The notes below the pieces were generated by a model. That model saw nothing but the letters and a program-made list of their open reading frames with translations. It did not search any database and was not told the DNA's origin. The position numbers were made by a program, and so were the translations under genes. Below are positions 10,855 to 21,646 of a stretch of 64,000 nt of DNA, piece after piece. Source of the stretch: Cryptomeria japonica (lineage: Eukaryota > Streptophyta > Pinopsida > Cupressales > Cupressaceae); contig NC_081405.1 in assembly GCF_030272615.1 (NCBI RefSeq), forward strand, positions 310,387,235-310,451,234. Direction: 5' to 3'. How positions within the stretch are numbered: position 1 is the first letter of the stretch; each line of letters starts with the position of its first letter.

Positions 10855-12306
10855 TTTTGGGACTGAGAGAACTGAGAATCAATGGTCTTCACCACACCAG
10901 ATTTCACTAAACTCTCACCCACTAGTTTTACCTTTTCCTGGTCTTTCTTCCTTCCCACCTTAAGGGACTTCTCCAAATAACCTTTCTTGAGAGTTTTTTG
11001 TTGAATTCCTAGGATAAGGGGAATTCCATTACCTTTGCTCCCATCCAGTAGACCCTTTCTAGTAGAAGTCCCCAAGCGGATATAATTTGAGATCACCTGC
11101 ACTTCCATACCTCCACTACCTTCCATCTCACCCACAGGCCTTAGGGAAGGATCAATGTCCATTTGCACACCAATTGTTTCCTCCATTGATTCAATTTGAG
11201 TATCATTGATCTCTTTCCCACATATTACCTCGGCCTCCAAAAGATCCTATCAAGTAGGAATATTAGCAATAGCTCCATCAATTTGTTTCAAATCTTCAAG
11301 AGAATCAAACCTATTGAACACCTCGTCTGCCTGCCTATCCATAAAGGTCCTCTTTAGACTCCGACCTTTATTCTGATCTTTAACTGGGATGAAACCTTCC
11401 TTATCCTCCCTTATAGGAGCTTTCCCTTTATCTTATTTAGGGGGTGGATTGGTTGTACTAGATTTAAAGTCCCCTACTGATTTATATTTGGGACACATCT
11501 TTTGTAGATGCTCGTATTCATGAAAAATTTGGCAACATTTCATAATCAAGTTGTTGAATCCATGAACTACATCCCAATCGAAGTTGAATGGAATCAGATA
11601 GGCATTTGTTCAAATCAATTTTAGTACAAACATGGACACAGGTAATTACCTTCTTTTCCATAGTCTAACGTGAGGGACCTATTGGCTTCCCCAGTTGAGG
11701 TGCAACCAAATTGAAGATTTCATCTCTGTAGAACTCCAAAGGAAACCAAGGAAGCCTTACCCAAACATGAACCCTCAAAGGAAACTCTTATGTGGGGTTA
11801 ATTTCTGCATGCCAAGGTTTGATAAAAAGACCAACCTGATTATAGAAATAAGGGCCCCCTTCAAACACCTTATTTCTGTCAGTCAAGCATGAGAATACTA
11901 CCAAAAAATAGCCATTTGCAGCTAACATCACATCCATTTCCCCCTCTAGATTCTATGTCCTTCGAGCCCAAGATTCCAAGAAAGGAAAGGACACCCGGAT
12001 CCCCATAAATTTACATATCAAAGCATGCCTAGATAGACATTCAATGTCCTCTTCAACTAAAGCTGGAGAAATCACAACAATTGGCCTATAGTCACGTTTT
12101 GCCAGGCACCCATTAACCTTCGTTGGTCTGCAACCTCCATCTTGAGAAGAATGTTCACCCATGTTTGGACCAGCGAAGACAAACATTGGATTATCCCTCA
12201 TGCAAGGAGAAGAAATATTGATTGTCAAAGAATCACAAAATGTTATGCCCAAAGAACCCACAGTTCCTTTTTTGGTAGCCCTCCCATGAAAAAATAGCGA
12301 CCACAA
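10851..12306 (-). pseudogene. ORF1 of LINE-A (DUF4283-like RNA-binding protein)
   Basis: The minus-strand reading contains RHALICKFMGIRVSFPFLES, then after a TAG NLEGEMDVMLAANGYFLVVF, FYNQVGLFIKPWHAEINP and VHVWVRLPWFPLEFY. These landmarks match ORF1 of LINE-C (GMRVSLQFLENW, IKPWHAGFNP, VWVRLPCFLVE) and the DUF4283 region of plant LINE ORF1. This family is thought to bind the LINE RNA. The C-terminal part is Lys-rich (SLKVGRKKDQEKVK) and ends SQSQK. TAG stops occur through the middle. The N-terminus is uncertain; ATG 12,306 is the first plausible start. Confidence 0.8.
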
Positions 12307-12573
12307 ACCCCCAAACTCGAGGGCACAAACTAATCAACCACAAAGATCGCAAAAAACACAAACCCTTAACTCAAAATTTCACCAAAAATGACAGCACCGA
12401 AGAACAAACCCCAAAAGGGTGCCACACAAAACCACAGTCCTCTCCAAACACTGAAACCCCTGAACAAAGAGCGAGTCGAACCACGAACCAAGGCACAAAA
12501 TAGACAGGCCCCCCTGTCTCCATGCTCCCCCCTGCCAACACTTGGTTTTAAACAATTTTAACAATTCTAACTT

Positions 12574-14390
12574 ATAATCAATATGTATTAATTCATTCAT
12601 TACTTTTGCAAATATCCTATCCCATTTTTCTATCTTTACTTTCCCCCTTCCATTTCTCTTTAATTTTATTTATTTTGAGCAAAAAAAATATAACTTTTTA
12701 GAATATATAATTAATTCATACTCAAAATATTATTCTAGATCATTTATCTAATTAGTCAATTTTTTAGAATTTAAATTTGGTATAATAATTTGCAATATCA
12801 ACTCTAGACCTTGTTGCCCTTTGTTAGAAAATGCTAGATTGTGTTTTAAACTTTATGTTTATTTTACATGTTTAGCGGACAAATATATAAGGAAAACATA
12901 TTATATTGTACAAGTGAATTACAATGAAACATAGTACTTCATGAAGTAGCATAAAATGTTGACCTAGAATATTTCACCCTAAAATTTCAGCTCCCAAATT
13001 CCTATATAATGTTCTTCTCTCAAGTTTTAGTTTTAAATTTTACTATAAATATCTAGTTATAGAATATATTGGACCGAAAGTTTATAGCTATAAAAATTCA
13101 CCTATAACATTCTCTCTAAAATATTTGCTATAAATTTTTCACTTTAGTTAATTTTGATTCAAAACTTACTACTTAAAAATAGAATCCTAAATTATTATTT
13201 TAATCTAATTCTTAATTAATTTATACCACACTCAAACATTTAAGAACCCCTCACTATTTCATAATAATTCTCAAATGTTGACATGTCAAAGGTTTACATT
13301 AATGATGACATAACAATCATTTAATGTGCCTCACTTTTTTTAAGCATCAAAGATATGAAAAAAGTATTGAAGAAGGGTGTTTTTATTATTTTTCGAATAA
13401 GATGTGATATAAAGTGCTGTGGGGTTGCCACGTGAAAAGAAACTAGATCTTATTTATTAAAACATTATGAATACTCGTTGGATGGGAGCACTTTATTCCA
13501 TGTTTTACATGGAAATTTTTACTATAAAAAAGTGGGGTGCCATATGAAAATTTCATAAAGCGTGAAAAATGATTTGGTTTTTTTAAAGCATTTATATGTT
13601 TATTTGAAGACTAGTGAAGTGAGAGATTTATATTATAAGAAGACTCGTAAAGTAATAAGATTGTGGTTATTTATGGGTGTTATTTTATTCTTTCATACAT
13701 AAAGATAATTTATATTCATTCGGTTGCAGATCAGATTGTGATTATTTTATGTCTTTATTATTTTGTATTTAGATTTGATTTGGATTTTCTAATTATGACA
13801 ATCTTTGAAAGATTTTGTTTTGAGAATATATAGTGGAGTGTTATATTATATTCTATGTTTTATCTACTGCAAAAGGAGTAATTGCAATAGGCACGTGTAT
13901 GCAAAAGTGTATGCAATTATTTTTCTTTCCTTAAGTGGATGTGTACATTATAGATGTGGATAATTAATAGTTATAAGTATTAGGGATATTTTGTTTGATG
14001 ATGGATAGTTGATATTTGATCTTGTTAGAGTAGGATATTGTGTATCTTACATATTGAGGTTAACGTTAATTCCATAGAAAATTAATAATATTTAAAAATA
14101 TTTTTATATTTATTTTAGTATTATAATGATTTTTTCTTGATTCATATATTTTCTTTGTCAAGTTGTTTTTGATTAAGGATCAAACAAGTTTTTAGGGGAC
14201 CCGAAACTCCTTACAACAGGTTTTGAAAGGACCTGAAACCCTCATATTTTGCATGGATCCGAAACCCAAAGAAGAATGCTGCCATAAGATACAATATAGA
14301 CAACCAACAACCCAACCCTAACCTACCAACATAATATAATGATTGAAGAACCAACTGAAAAATTTAAAGGGTCAAAGCCACACACAAAGA
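12574..14390. other. AT-rich spacer
   Basis: No coding signal or known family was seen. Near 14,198-14,270 a short motif GGACCTGAAACCC occurs three times in variant form (14,200, 14,230, 14,258). Confidence 0.5.
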
Positions 14391-14393
14391 ATC

Positions 14394-15640
14394 TCAGTCA
14401 AACATAACCATAGGGGTTTTCCAGGCACCCTCAACATTAACAATCGGTTTTGGTAAGGCTCCCATAACCTTAATATTAAGAATGATCAAAACTGAGTATA
14501 TCATACCCTCCAAGTTCTCCACCTCAATAGGAGATAAAGGAAAAAAATCAATAAAAAGACCAGCCTCAGTTCCCAAATATCCAACTAATCTAGCGCCATT
14601 AGCCTTCCAACAACACCTCCCAACATCAACCACAACATCCAACTCAACCTCGATAGGAGAAAGGCCATCTCCAACACCGACCATTTCCACCTTAAAAGAA
14701 GATAAGGCCACCTCTATAAGAGAAACCAGAGAAAACCAAGGATGTTAAGACAAAAGCATAAAGGCCAAAACCAAGGAGGCAAGAAGGGAAAAACCAACAA
14801 AAGGGCCAAAAAAGATAGATACAACCATAACAACCCACAAGGAAGGCACATCAAACAACGCCAAGGGGATAAAAACACTCAGCCATCCCCTCAAAGATAA
14901 TAATATGAAACAAAGGGTGAAGATAAGATAAGGGCAATAAAGGGTCCTACACCCTCCAAAAAATTAGCAATAGATTTGAGAGACACAAAATGGAGGGACA
15001 TAGAGAAATAGAAAAGACTCCCAAAATTCATAGAAGAATCGGGTCCACAAAAGAATCGGGTCCATAATCTAGAAGAAAAAGCCTACCCTCACAGGCCCAG
15101 AGAGACCACTAAGCCACCACAAAGAGACTTAGCCCTAACAAGGCATCTAAAGAAAGAGAAGGCTAGAGGAAAACATATGACCATAGAAATGAAACAATAG
15201 CCACTCCTATGACATTGAGCAGAAATGGGGGACCAAAATCTCCAATAGAGGCAACCCCAAGGCAGGAACAAGCCAAAGGGAGAAACAACATTAGCCTCCT
15301 AAACAGGTCCATCCACTATGCACTAGTATTGACCCAATCACTAGAATCCTTTTTTGCCTCTATCGAAACCTGAGCATCACACCTTGACCCGCCCTCACTC
15401 AACATGTTTCCTATAACAAAACGGTAGCCACTCCCATGACAAACAGAACAACAAAGGCAACCCCGTGAAAAGAGAACAACAAAGGTGCAACCCCTGACAG
15501 GTGAACATCAAGGCTAAAGGGAGAATCAACACGATCCCCCCAAACAGGGTCATCCACCTCACTGTTATCATCCCCTTCACCTGAATCCTTTGCTTCTTCA
15601 AACGAAACCCTAGCTTCACATTCTGTGCTAGGTTGTTAAG
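14394..15640 (-). pseudogene. Unrecognised, repetitive coding-like relic
   Basis: This stretch is less AT-rich than its flanks. On the minus strand it has open pieces of about 105, 60 and 74 codons. Repeats are visible in translation: SPIEVE occurs twice in the 14,394-14,711 piece, and the 15.18-15.64 kb part is a tandem duplication in which PFGLFLPWG... and PFSLDVHLSG... correspond. I recognise no domain. It could be a decayed repetitive gene fragment or part of an older element. The evidence that it was ever coding is only base composition and conserved repeat phrases. Confidence 0.3.
15180..15640. repeat. ~235-bp diverged tandem duplication
   Basis: Words such as ATAGCCACTCCTATGACA (15,197) and GGTAGCCACTCCCATGACA (15,422), AAAGGGAGAAACAACA and AAAGGGAGAATCAACA, and GAATCCTTTTTTGCCTC and GAATCCTTTGCTTC recur in the same order about 230 bp apart. 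Confidence 0.65.
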
Positions 15641-15649
15641 TTCTCCACA

Positions 15650-16141
15650 AACATCTACATTTTGTCATTTACTAGTTTATTATGTGTATGCAATTATCTA
15701 AAGAAGTAAATAATCATCCAAAAAAAGTTAACCAACCCATAGAAAGAAAACATAAATCAACAAAACAATATAATGATGGTTTCACAAATGTAATATTGGA
15801 ATTTTTTTGGTAGAAATAAAAAAATTATTTTAAATTCGTCAATTTTAATATTAATAATAAGAATAATGTCATTTATAATATTATTGTTATTATTTAATTA
15901 TTTTGTTATCAATATTATTTTAATTTTTTATTATAAGATAATTATATAGTATATATAGAAATAAAAAATTATTTATATACATTATCTTAAATATATAATA
16001 TTCATAATATATTATATATTGGAATGATAATATATAACTATAATATCATATTATTAATATATTAAATTAGAGGAACATTAATCGTACAATAATTAGAGGA
16101 AAAAATGTGAACATGAAATTATATTAAATTTCAGTACACCA
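15650..16141. other. AT-rich spacer before LINE-B
   Basis: Nearly pure A/T from 15,790 to 16,130, rich in AATAAT words. No gene was seen. LINE-B coding starts abruptly after it. Confidence 0.5.
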
Positions 16142-16149
16142 GTCAACTA

Positions 16150-17255
16150 ATGAGTGTACCAAACTTTGACCCGTCCTCAGAGATTGGCACTATGGCTTCG
16201 ACTTGGATTCCCCTGCTGGGTCTCCCTCTAGAGTTTTGGAGCATTGAGATTCTTAAAGGGATTGCAAACTCGTTTGGTATGTACCTTTCTATTGATAATG
16301 TAACACAGAGTAAATCCAGGCTTCTGTTTGCCTGTAACTGTGTTAATGTTGCCATTAATACAGTCTTACCAACCAATATTACGTTGTAGTCTAGACTTGG
16401 GTCTTAGGTGCAACAGATTGAATATGAGAACGTGAAAGCCTTTTGCCAAAGCTTTGGAAGATACGAACATCTGAGTTCAACATGTACAAGAAATCCAAAT
16501 AAGAAACAACAAATGTCTTCCAACTCTGTGAAGGCTCTTCAAAGAGAATGAAAATAAGAAGGATTCACTTGCTTCTAATGATGTCCCAAAAGATGACCCA
16601 TCCCCGACCGATGTTCTTCAAAATGTTGAAGCCCCCTCACGTGAGGAGATTATATATAATCTTCACAATGACAAGAAAAATAATGTGGATGATCTCTCGT
16701 CTTCTACCTCTAGCTCTGAGATGACTTTGATGGGTCCATCTCTTCATCTTACCTCTGAAGATCCTAGGAGTTCGATCTCCCCAAGTGCCAAGGAGTTTGT
16801 TATTAACTTAAATCAACTAGAAAACAATGATGAGAAGAACAAAGAACAAAATACTAAAGATGGAATGAAAAAGGAAAATATACAAAAATAAAATGTTCCT
16901 CCAATCTTATTGACTGTATGTTCAGGGGTTGGGAATACTTTGATGGTAACTCCCAAGAAAATGATAAACGGTGGCTTTGGTAACCTAAAAGAAAATCTAT
17001 AGATACTAGGTTTTTCTACTACTCCACCACCAACAAAGTAAAAAAATTGGTCTGAAGAGGATGAGATAGAAGACAAGGGATGGGAACAAGTGCCCACCAA
17101 GAAGAAGAAGAAGAATAAAGTTGATGTGGGGGGTAACAACAAGTAGGGTTAGCCCTCTAATAAGGACTCTAGATAGAAGGCAGTGGAACAAGAGGTAGCT
17201 ATAGGTAACCAAACAACCTTGGATGGAGTCCCAGATAACAAGAAAAAGAGAAACT
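16150..17255 (+). pseudogene. ORF1 C-terminal part of LINE-B
   Basis: The first piece reads STWIPLLGLPLEFWSIEILK, then IANSFGMYLSIDNVT and SKSRLLFACNCVNVAI. This is the C-terminal half of the DUF4283 region (W-I-x-L-x-GLP-x-x-W, then D-x-x-T and R-x-x-x-A). The downstream part is acidic and Ser-rich (DDLSSSTSSSEMTLM) and then Lys-rich (TKKKKKNKVD), as in plant LINE ORF1 tails. The N-terminus is missing. Several stops interrupt it. Confidence 0.78.
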
Positions 17256-17321
17256 AATCCCAATTTGATGGGATTCACCCCTATTCAGTTGAGTAGGGCT
17301 TCTAATATCTATATTTCCATC

Positions 17322-18161
17322 ATGATTATCTCTTGGAATGTGAGGGGCCTTAATAGCCCTGTAAAACAACATATCCTTAAATGTCTTTTGTAGGAATAGA
17401 AGGTGGATATCCTTATGATTTAGGAGACTAAGATGAATAAAGAGAATTTTTCAGAGAGTCGTAAACTCTTTCTGGCCCTCGTCCCATTTCTTGAATAGTG
17501 ACTCTTTTGGTGCCTCGGGGGGAGTGGCTACCCTCTAGAACCCCAATCTTTTGGAAGGTTGGTCTCTTTTGACAAGAACTCTCTCATTGTCAAAATTAAG
17601 AACATCAAATCTAATTTGCAATGGACCCTGGTTAATGTCTATGCTCCTAATGTTTGCAGTATTAGGGCCCAATTATGGAGATCCATAAATTCCTAGATTG
17701 ATATTGGATTTGATGACTTATGGATGATTGCTGGAGATCTCAATTCTCCCCTCTATCCCTTAGAGAAAACTAGTTGGAATGGAGATTTTACAGATAGTAT
17801 GAGTGAACTGACTGGCTTCATAGCCTCCTCCGTTCTCTTGGATATACCTCTCAGTGGTTCTAAATTTACCTCAACTAATCAAAGACATGAATATCATCTT
17901 ATTGAGGTAAGGCTTGACAAATTCATGATTTCTTCAAATTGGAACTACCTAAACTCTTTCTACCTCAGACCTTTTCCTCGCTTAGGATGTGATCACAATG
18001 CTATCATCCTAATAATGGATGAACCGCAGACTAGAAAGCCCTACCCATTTAGGTATGAAATGGCGTGGGCTCAACATAAAGACTTTAGAGGATTTGTTGA
18101 AGAATGGCTGAAAACACTCCTGTTGTGGGCACACCCATGTTTAACATTACCCAAAAGCTAA
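17322..18161 (+). pseudogene. AP-type endonuclease of LINE-B ORF2
   Basis: MIISWNVRGLNSPVKQHIL opens the domain. ETKMNKEN follows a TAG where Gln is expected (the QETK catalytic Glu motif). Then NVYAPN, MIAGDLNSPLYPLEKTSW (GDLN in place of the common GDFN) and RLGCDHNAIIL with the DH pair of the SDH motif. The function would be target-site nicking. Stops at several points, mainly TAG, break it. Confidence 0.87.
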
Positions 18162-18385
18162 AGATTCTCAAAGAAAAAGTTAAGGGCTAGAAGAGATATT
18201 CTGTTGGTAATATTTTTGAGGAGAAGAAGACCTTAATTAGTGACCTACAAGCTATCCAATCTAAAATGGAAGAACAACGAGCTTTAGAAGAAAATTCCAA
18301 GGAGGAATTGGATATCAAAAATAAGTGACTTAGACTCAACAAAAAAGAAGTTTTCTGGAAACAGAAGTCAAGAATCTAGTGGCTC

Positions 18386-20154
18386 TTGGATGGGGATAAA
18401 AATATGAAGGTTTTTCATCAGTCAACTCTGAAACATAGAAGCAAAAATAAAATAAAATATCTTATAAGAGAGGATGGATCTAAGGTGGATGATGATGAGG
18501 AGATGGAAAATCTCTTCATTGATTTTTTCAGAAGTAAGATTCCTACGAACCAAGGGATGAATCAAGATATGAGAAACATGTGGGAAATTATACCTAAAGC
18601 TATTGAAGATTTGGATCTCATGGGCCTCAACAAAAGAATTTCTATGCAGGAGGTCAAAACTGCTCCGTTTTCCTTCTCTCCTAACAAGGCCTCAGGCCTA
18701 GATGGCTTCCCTCCTGCTTTCTTTCAAGACTTCTGGGATATTGTCGGGAATGACCTATTTAATGTTGTTAGAGACTTCTACAGATCGAGTAATATTCTTA
18801 AACAACTTAATTCCACCTTTGTTTTTCTTATTCCGAAGAATGACAATGCTATTTCCACCAAAGATTTCAGGCCTATTAGTTTATGTAATAATGTGTATAA
18901 AATTATAGCCAAAACTATGGTCAATAGATTAAAACCTTTGCTTGATAAAATGATCTCTAAGAACCAAAAAGACTTTGTGGAAGGAAGACATAATCTTGAT
19001 GCAGTCATGGTGGTCATGAAATGGTTTATTCTATGAATTGTAGCAAGAAACCTTTGATGACTCTAAAACTTGATATTTCTAGAGCCTATGACAATGTTTC
19101 CTAGGACTTTCTCCTTGAAATTCTTAGGAGATACGGTTTTAAGGGTAAATTTTTAGATTTGATTGAGCAATGTGTTTGTACTCCTAGGCCCTTGATCCTT
19201 TTTAATGGGTGTCCCAAAGGTTACTTCTCCTGTGGTAAAGAGCTAAGACATGGTGACCCCCTCGCACCCTATCTATTCATTATTCTTGTTGAAGTGATAG
19301 GGAGGAATTTTGAAAAACTTAAATGTGAGGGTGCTCTCAAAGGCTTTAAAGATATATCATCCTTGAACCCTATCACTCATCAACAATTTGTTGATGATAC
19401 TATCATCTTTGTGGTGGCTTTTATCTCTAAGGATAAACTTTGGAAAAAGACCTTGGACAATTGTGCTTCCATCTCTGGCCAGTGCATTGATTTTGTTAAA
19501 AGCAAACTATTGTTTCTAAATGTCAAACCCTCTCTCAAAGATAAAATATCATCCATTTTTGGTTTCCAAATTTCTACTCTGCTAGATTCCTATCTTGGTT
19601 TACCCATGTTCTCTAAGCGCCCTAGTCAAAAATTATGTAATGGCCTACTGGAGAGATTTCAAAAGAGGCTGGCCGATCGGAAAGGTAAGCTTCTCAGTTT
19701 CGCAAGTAAAATTCAACTTGTTAAATCTTGCCTTCAAAATTTGCCTATTTATTACCTCTCTATTTTCAAGTTACCTGGTGTGGTGGTGGAGAAAATTGAA
19801 AGGATACAAAAAAGTTTCCTGTGGTCCAGTATGGGAGAAAAAAGTAGACTCTCCTTGGTCTCTTGGGACAAAGTATGCAGACCCTGGAATTGTGGAGGAT
19901 TGGGAATTAGAAAGATTAAAATATTTAACAAAGCACTTATTACTAAGATGGGTTGGCAATTATCCGAGGAACAAAAAGATTGGACAAAGATCTTGAAAGC
20001 GAAATATTTCCCAAGTAACGATGGGGAAAAAATTAGTTATCAAGAGGATCTCCCCATGGGCTCAACCATTAGGAAGAGTGTGGCTAAAACAAGACAGGAC
20101 ATCAGAAGAAATGGGAAGGTAATTATAGGTAATGGAAGAAATACTAAGTTCTAG
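18386..20154 (+). pseudogene. Reverse transcriptase of LINE-B ORF2
   Basis: Landmarks in order: DGDKNMKVFHQSTLKHRSKN, APFSFSPNKASGLDGFPPAF, FVFLIPKNDNAISTKDFRPI, LCNNVYKIIAKTMVNRLKP, MISKNQKDFVEGRHNLDAV. A frameshift lies near 19,010-19,035, after which LKLDISRAYDNVS continues, then a TAG where Trp is expected. RHGDPLAPYLFIIL, FVDDTIIF with the Asp pair, and YLGLPMFSKRP complete the RT and thumb. GLGIRKIKIFNKALITKMGW marks the connection region. The residue pattern is intact at the active site, but the frame is not. Confidence 0.9.
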
Positions 20155-20942
20155 AAAGAAAATTGGGTGCAGGGACAACCTTTGGATTCTCTTCCACATC
20201 TTAACAATATCAAGAAGTTTCTAAACTGTCATTTTGGGGGACGGGTGAATGACCTCCTTACTTGGAACTAGGGTCTTGCATCCTGGATTGATTTGAGCAG
20301 ACTCGTCTCCTCTGATCTGGATGTGCACCCATCCTTCAGAAGTTTAATATTGAAGGAAGCTACTGACCTCTTTGACATGCTACCTAACTGCTCTCTTTAC
20401 ACTCCTAGGGGGAGGATGATTGGATTTGGAAATTGAGTAATTCTGGCAAGTTCACTGTTAAGTTTGTCTATCACCTTTTGAAGGATAACAATAACAGAGA
20501 AGATTAATGGAAAGCTATATGGATAAAGGGGTTAATTCCTAAAATTAACTGTTTCTGGTGGGTGACTACTCATGGTCAAATTCTTATTATAGATAACCTA
20601 AATAAAAGGGGGTTTTCTTTGGTCAATAGGTGTGAAATCTGTTATATGGACTCTGAAAGTATTGATCACATCTTCCTAAATTGTAACTTTGCTCGTGAAA
20701 TATGGGATGAAATATGGAGGAAGCTTAACACTTATTGGGTGAAACTAAAATATTTCAAACAATTCAATGAGGCATGGAAATTTTCCCCCTACTCCCACCA
20801 GATTGGTAAGTGCATATGGCAGAAAACCCCCCCTTTTCTTGCTTGGAACATTTAGAAAGAACGCAACAATAGGATATTAAAAGAAGATAAGAGAAGTAGC
20901 AAAATTATTACCAATATAATCATATAATAGATTAAAGAAAAT
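20155..20942 (+). pseudogene. Connection and zf-RVT region of LINE-B ORF2
   Basis: After a TAG where Trp is expected (TKF-stop-KENWVQ) the reading continues to the zinc region at about 20,550-20,760. RGFSLVNRCEIC followed by SIDHIFLNCNFAREIWDEIW gives the C-x2-C ... H-x3-C arrangement. FLAWNI-stop-KERN near 20,850 again has TAG where Trp is usual. Confidence 0.83.
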
Positions 20943-21494
20943 GTGCATGTGAATGTTTTTGGATTCACCAAAACCCTCCCCTTTCTATTGGATCTAAGAC
21001 TAAAACAGATTTGGGTAATTCGACATAATTTTTTGAATATAAATTGGAAAAAAATGATCCTGAGAACCTCGTGCCGGTGGCTACCCCCGGATGTTGGATG
21101 GATTAAATGCAACTTTTATGGTTTCTCTAAAGGTAATATGAGAATATCGAGGGTAGGAGGATTGATCCGTGATCACAGAGGTTTCTTAGTTGTGGGGTAT
21201 GGATCTGGTTTAGGTACTACCACTAACAACAACGCGAAAGCATGGGCATCCTGGATGGGTCTACAATTTCTTTCTGACATCACCAAAAGAAATGTCATTT
21301 TGGAAGGAGATTCTAAACTCATAGTCAACTGTCTCAATAATGTCACCTCTCCTCCATGGGAAATCAAAGAGATTATTGGTAGATGAAAATGGTTGATAGA
21401 GTTGCTTGATGAAATTGGAATACAACATGTCTATAGAGAAGGTAATAGGTTGGCCGACCTTATAGCGAGTCAAAGTCTCAATATGTTGGATTGA
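20943..21494 (+). pseudogene. RNase H domain of LINE-B ORF2
   Basis: PDVGWIKCNFYGFSKGN corresponds to the first catalytic motif, with Tyr where Asp is expected (GAT to TAT). NNNAKAWASWMGL has Lys where the catalytic Glu is expected (GAA to AAA). LEGDSKLIVN and EGNRLADLIAS keep the last two Asp positions. Two of four catalytic residues are therefore lost. A TGA at 21,382 and a TGA at 21,492 interrupt the end. Confidence 0.85.
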
Positions 21495-21646
21495 CAAGTT
21501 TTCAAATTTGAGAACAACTCTGGAGAGCTAAAAGAAATCATCACATAGGAAAGAAGAGCCTAAAAAAGAAGGCGGGAAATGGAATAGAGAGGCTAGTTTG
21601 AGTTTCTTCAAAAAATTTAATGTAAGCACTCCTTATATTTTTTAAA

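Larger units (their letters stand above)
8707..12564 (-). mobile_element. LINE-A, 5' half (ORF1, endonuclease, RT)
   Basis: On the minus strand this holds ORF1 (12,306-10,851), an AP-type endonuclease (10,854-~10,135) and RT as far as the FVDD box and the INEEK segment, where Element A interrupts it. The rest of the same LINE lies at 1-1,828. The 5' limit is estimated: the G-rich leader begins near 12,545 and the nonamer AAGTTAGAA (minus sense, 12,565-12,573) lies just outside. That nonamer is also the target duplication of the related LINE-C. Many TAG stops show it is inactive. Confidence 0.88.
16142..21620 (+). mobile_element. LINE-B (L1-type, 5'-truncated)
   Basis: A plus-strand LINE with ORF1 C-terminal part, endonuclease, RT, zinc region and RNase H in canonical order. 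The start lies inside the DUF4283 part of ORF1, next to AT-rich DNA, as expected for a 5'-truncated insertion. The 3' end is uncertain: RNase H homology fades after 21,540 and no poly(A) tail was seen. It belongs to a different subfamily from LINE-A and LINE-C (RKxMxVFHQSTLKHR, YLGLPMFSKRP). Numerous TAG and some TGA stops plus at least one frameshift make it inactive. Confidence 0.9.

Noticed and set aside
14482-14748. Plus-strand 88-codon ORF
   Set aside because: It overlaps a minus-strand segment with repeat-phrase structure and shows low-complexity Ser/Thr composition. No coding support.
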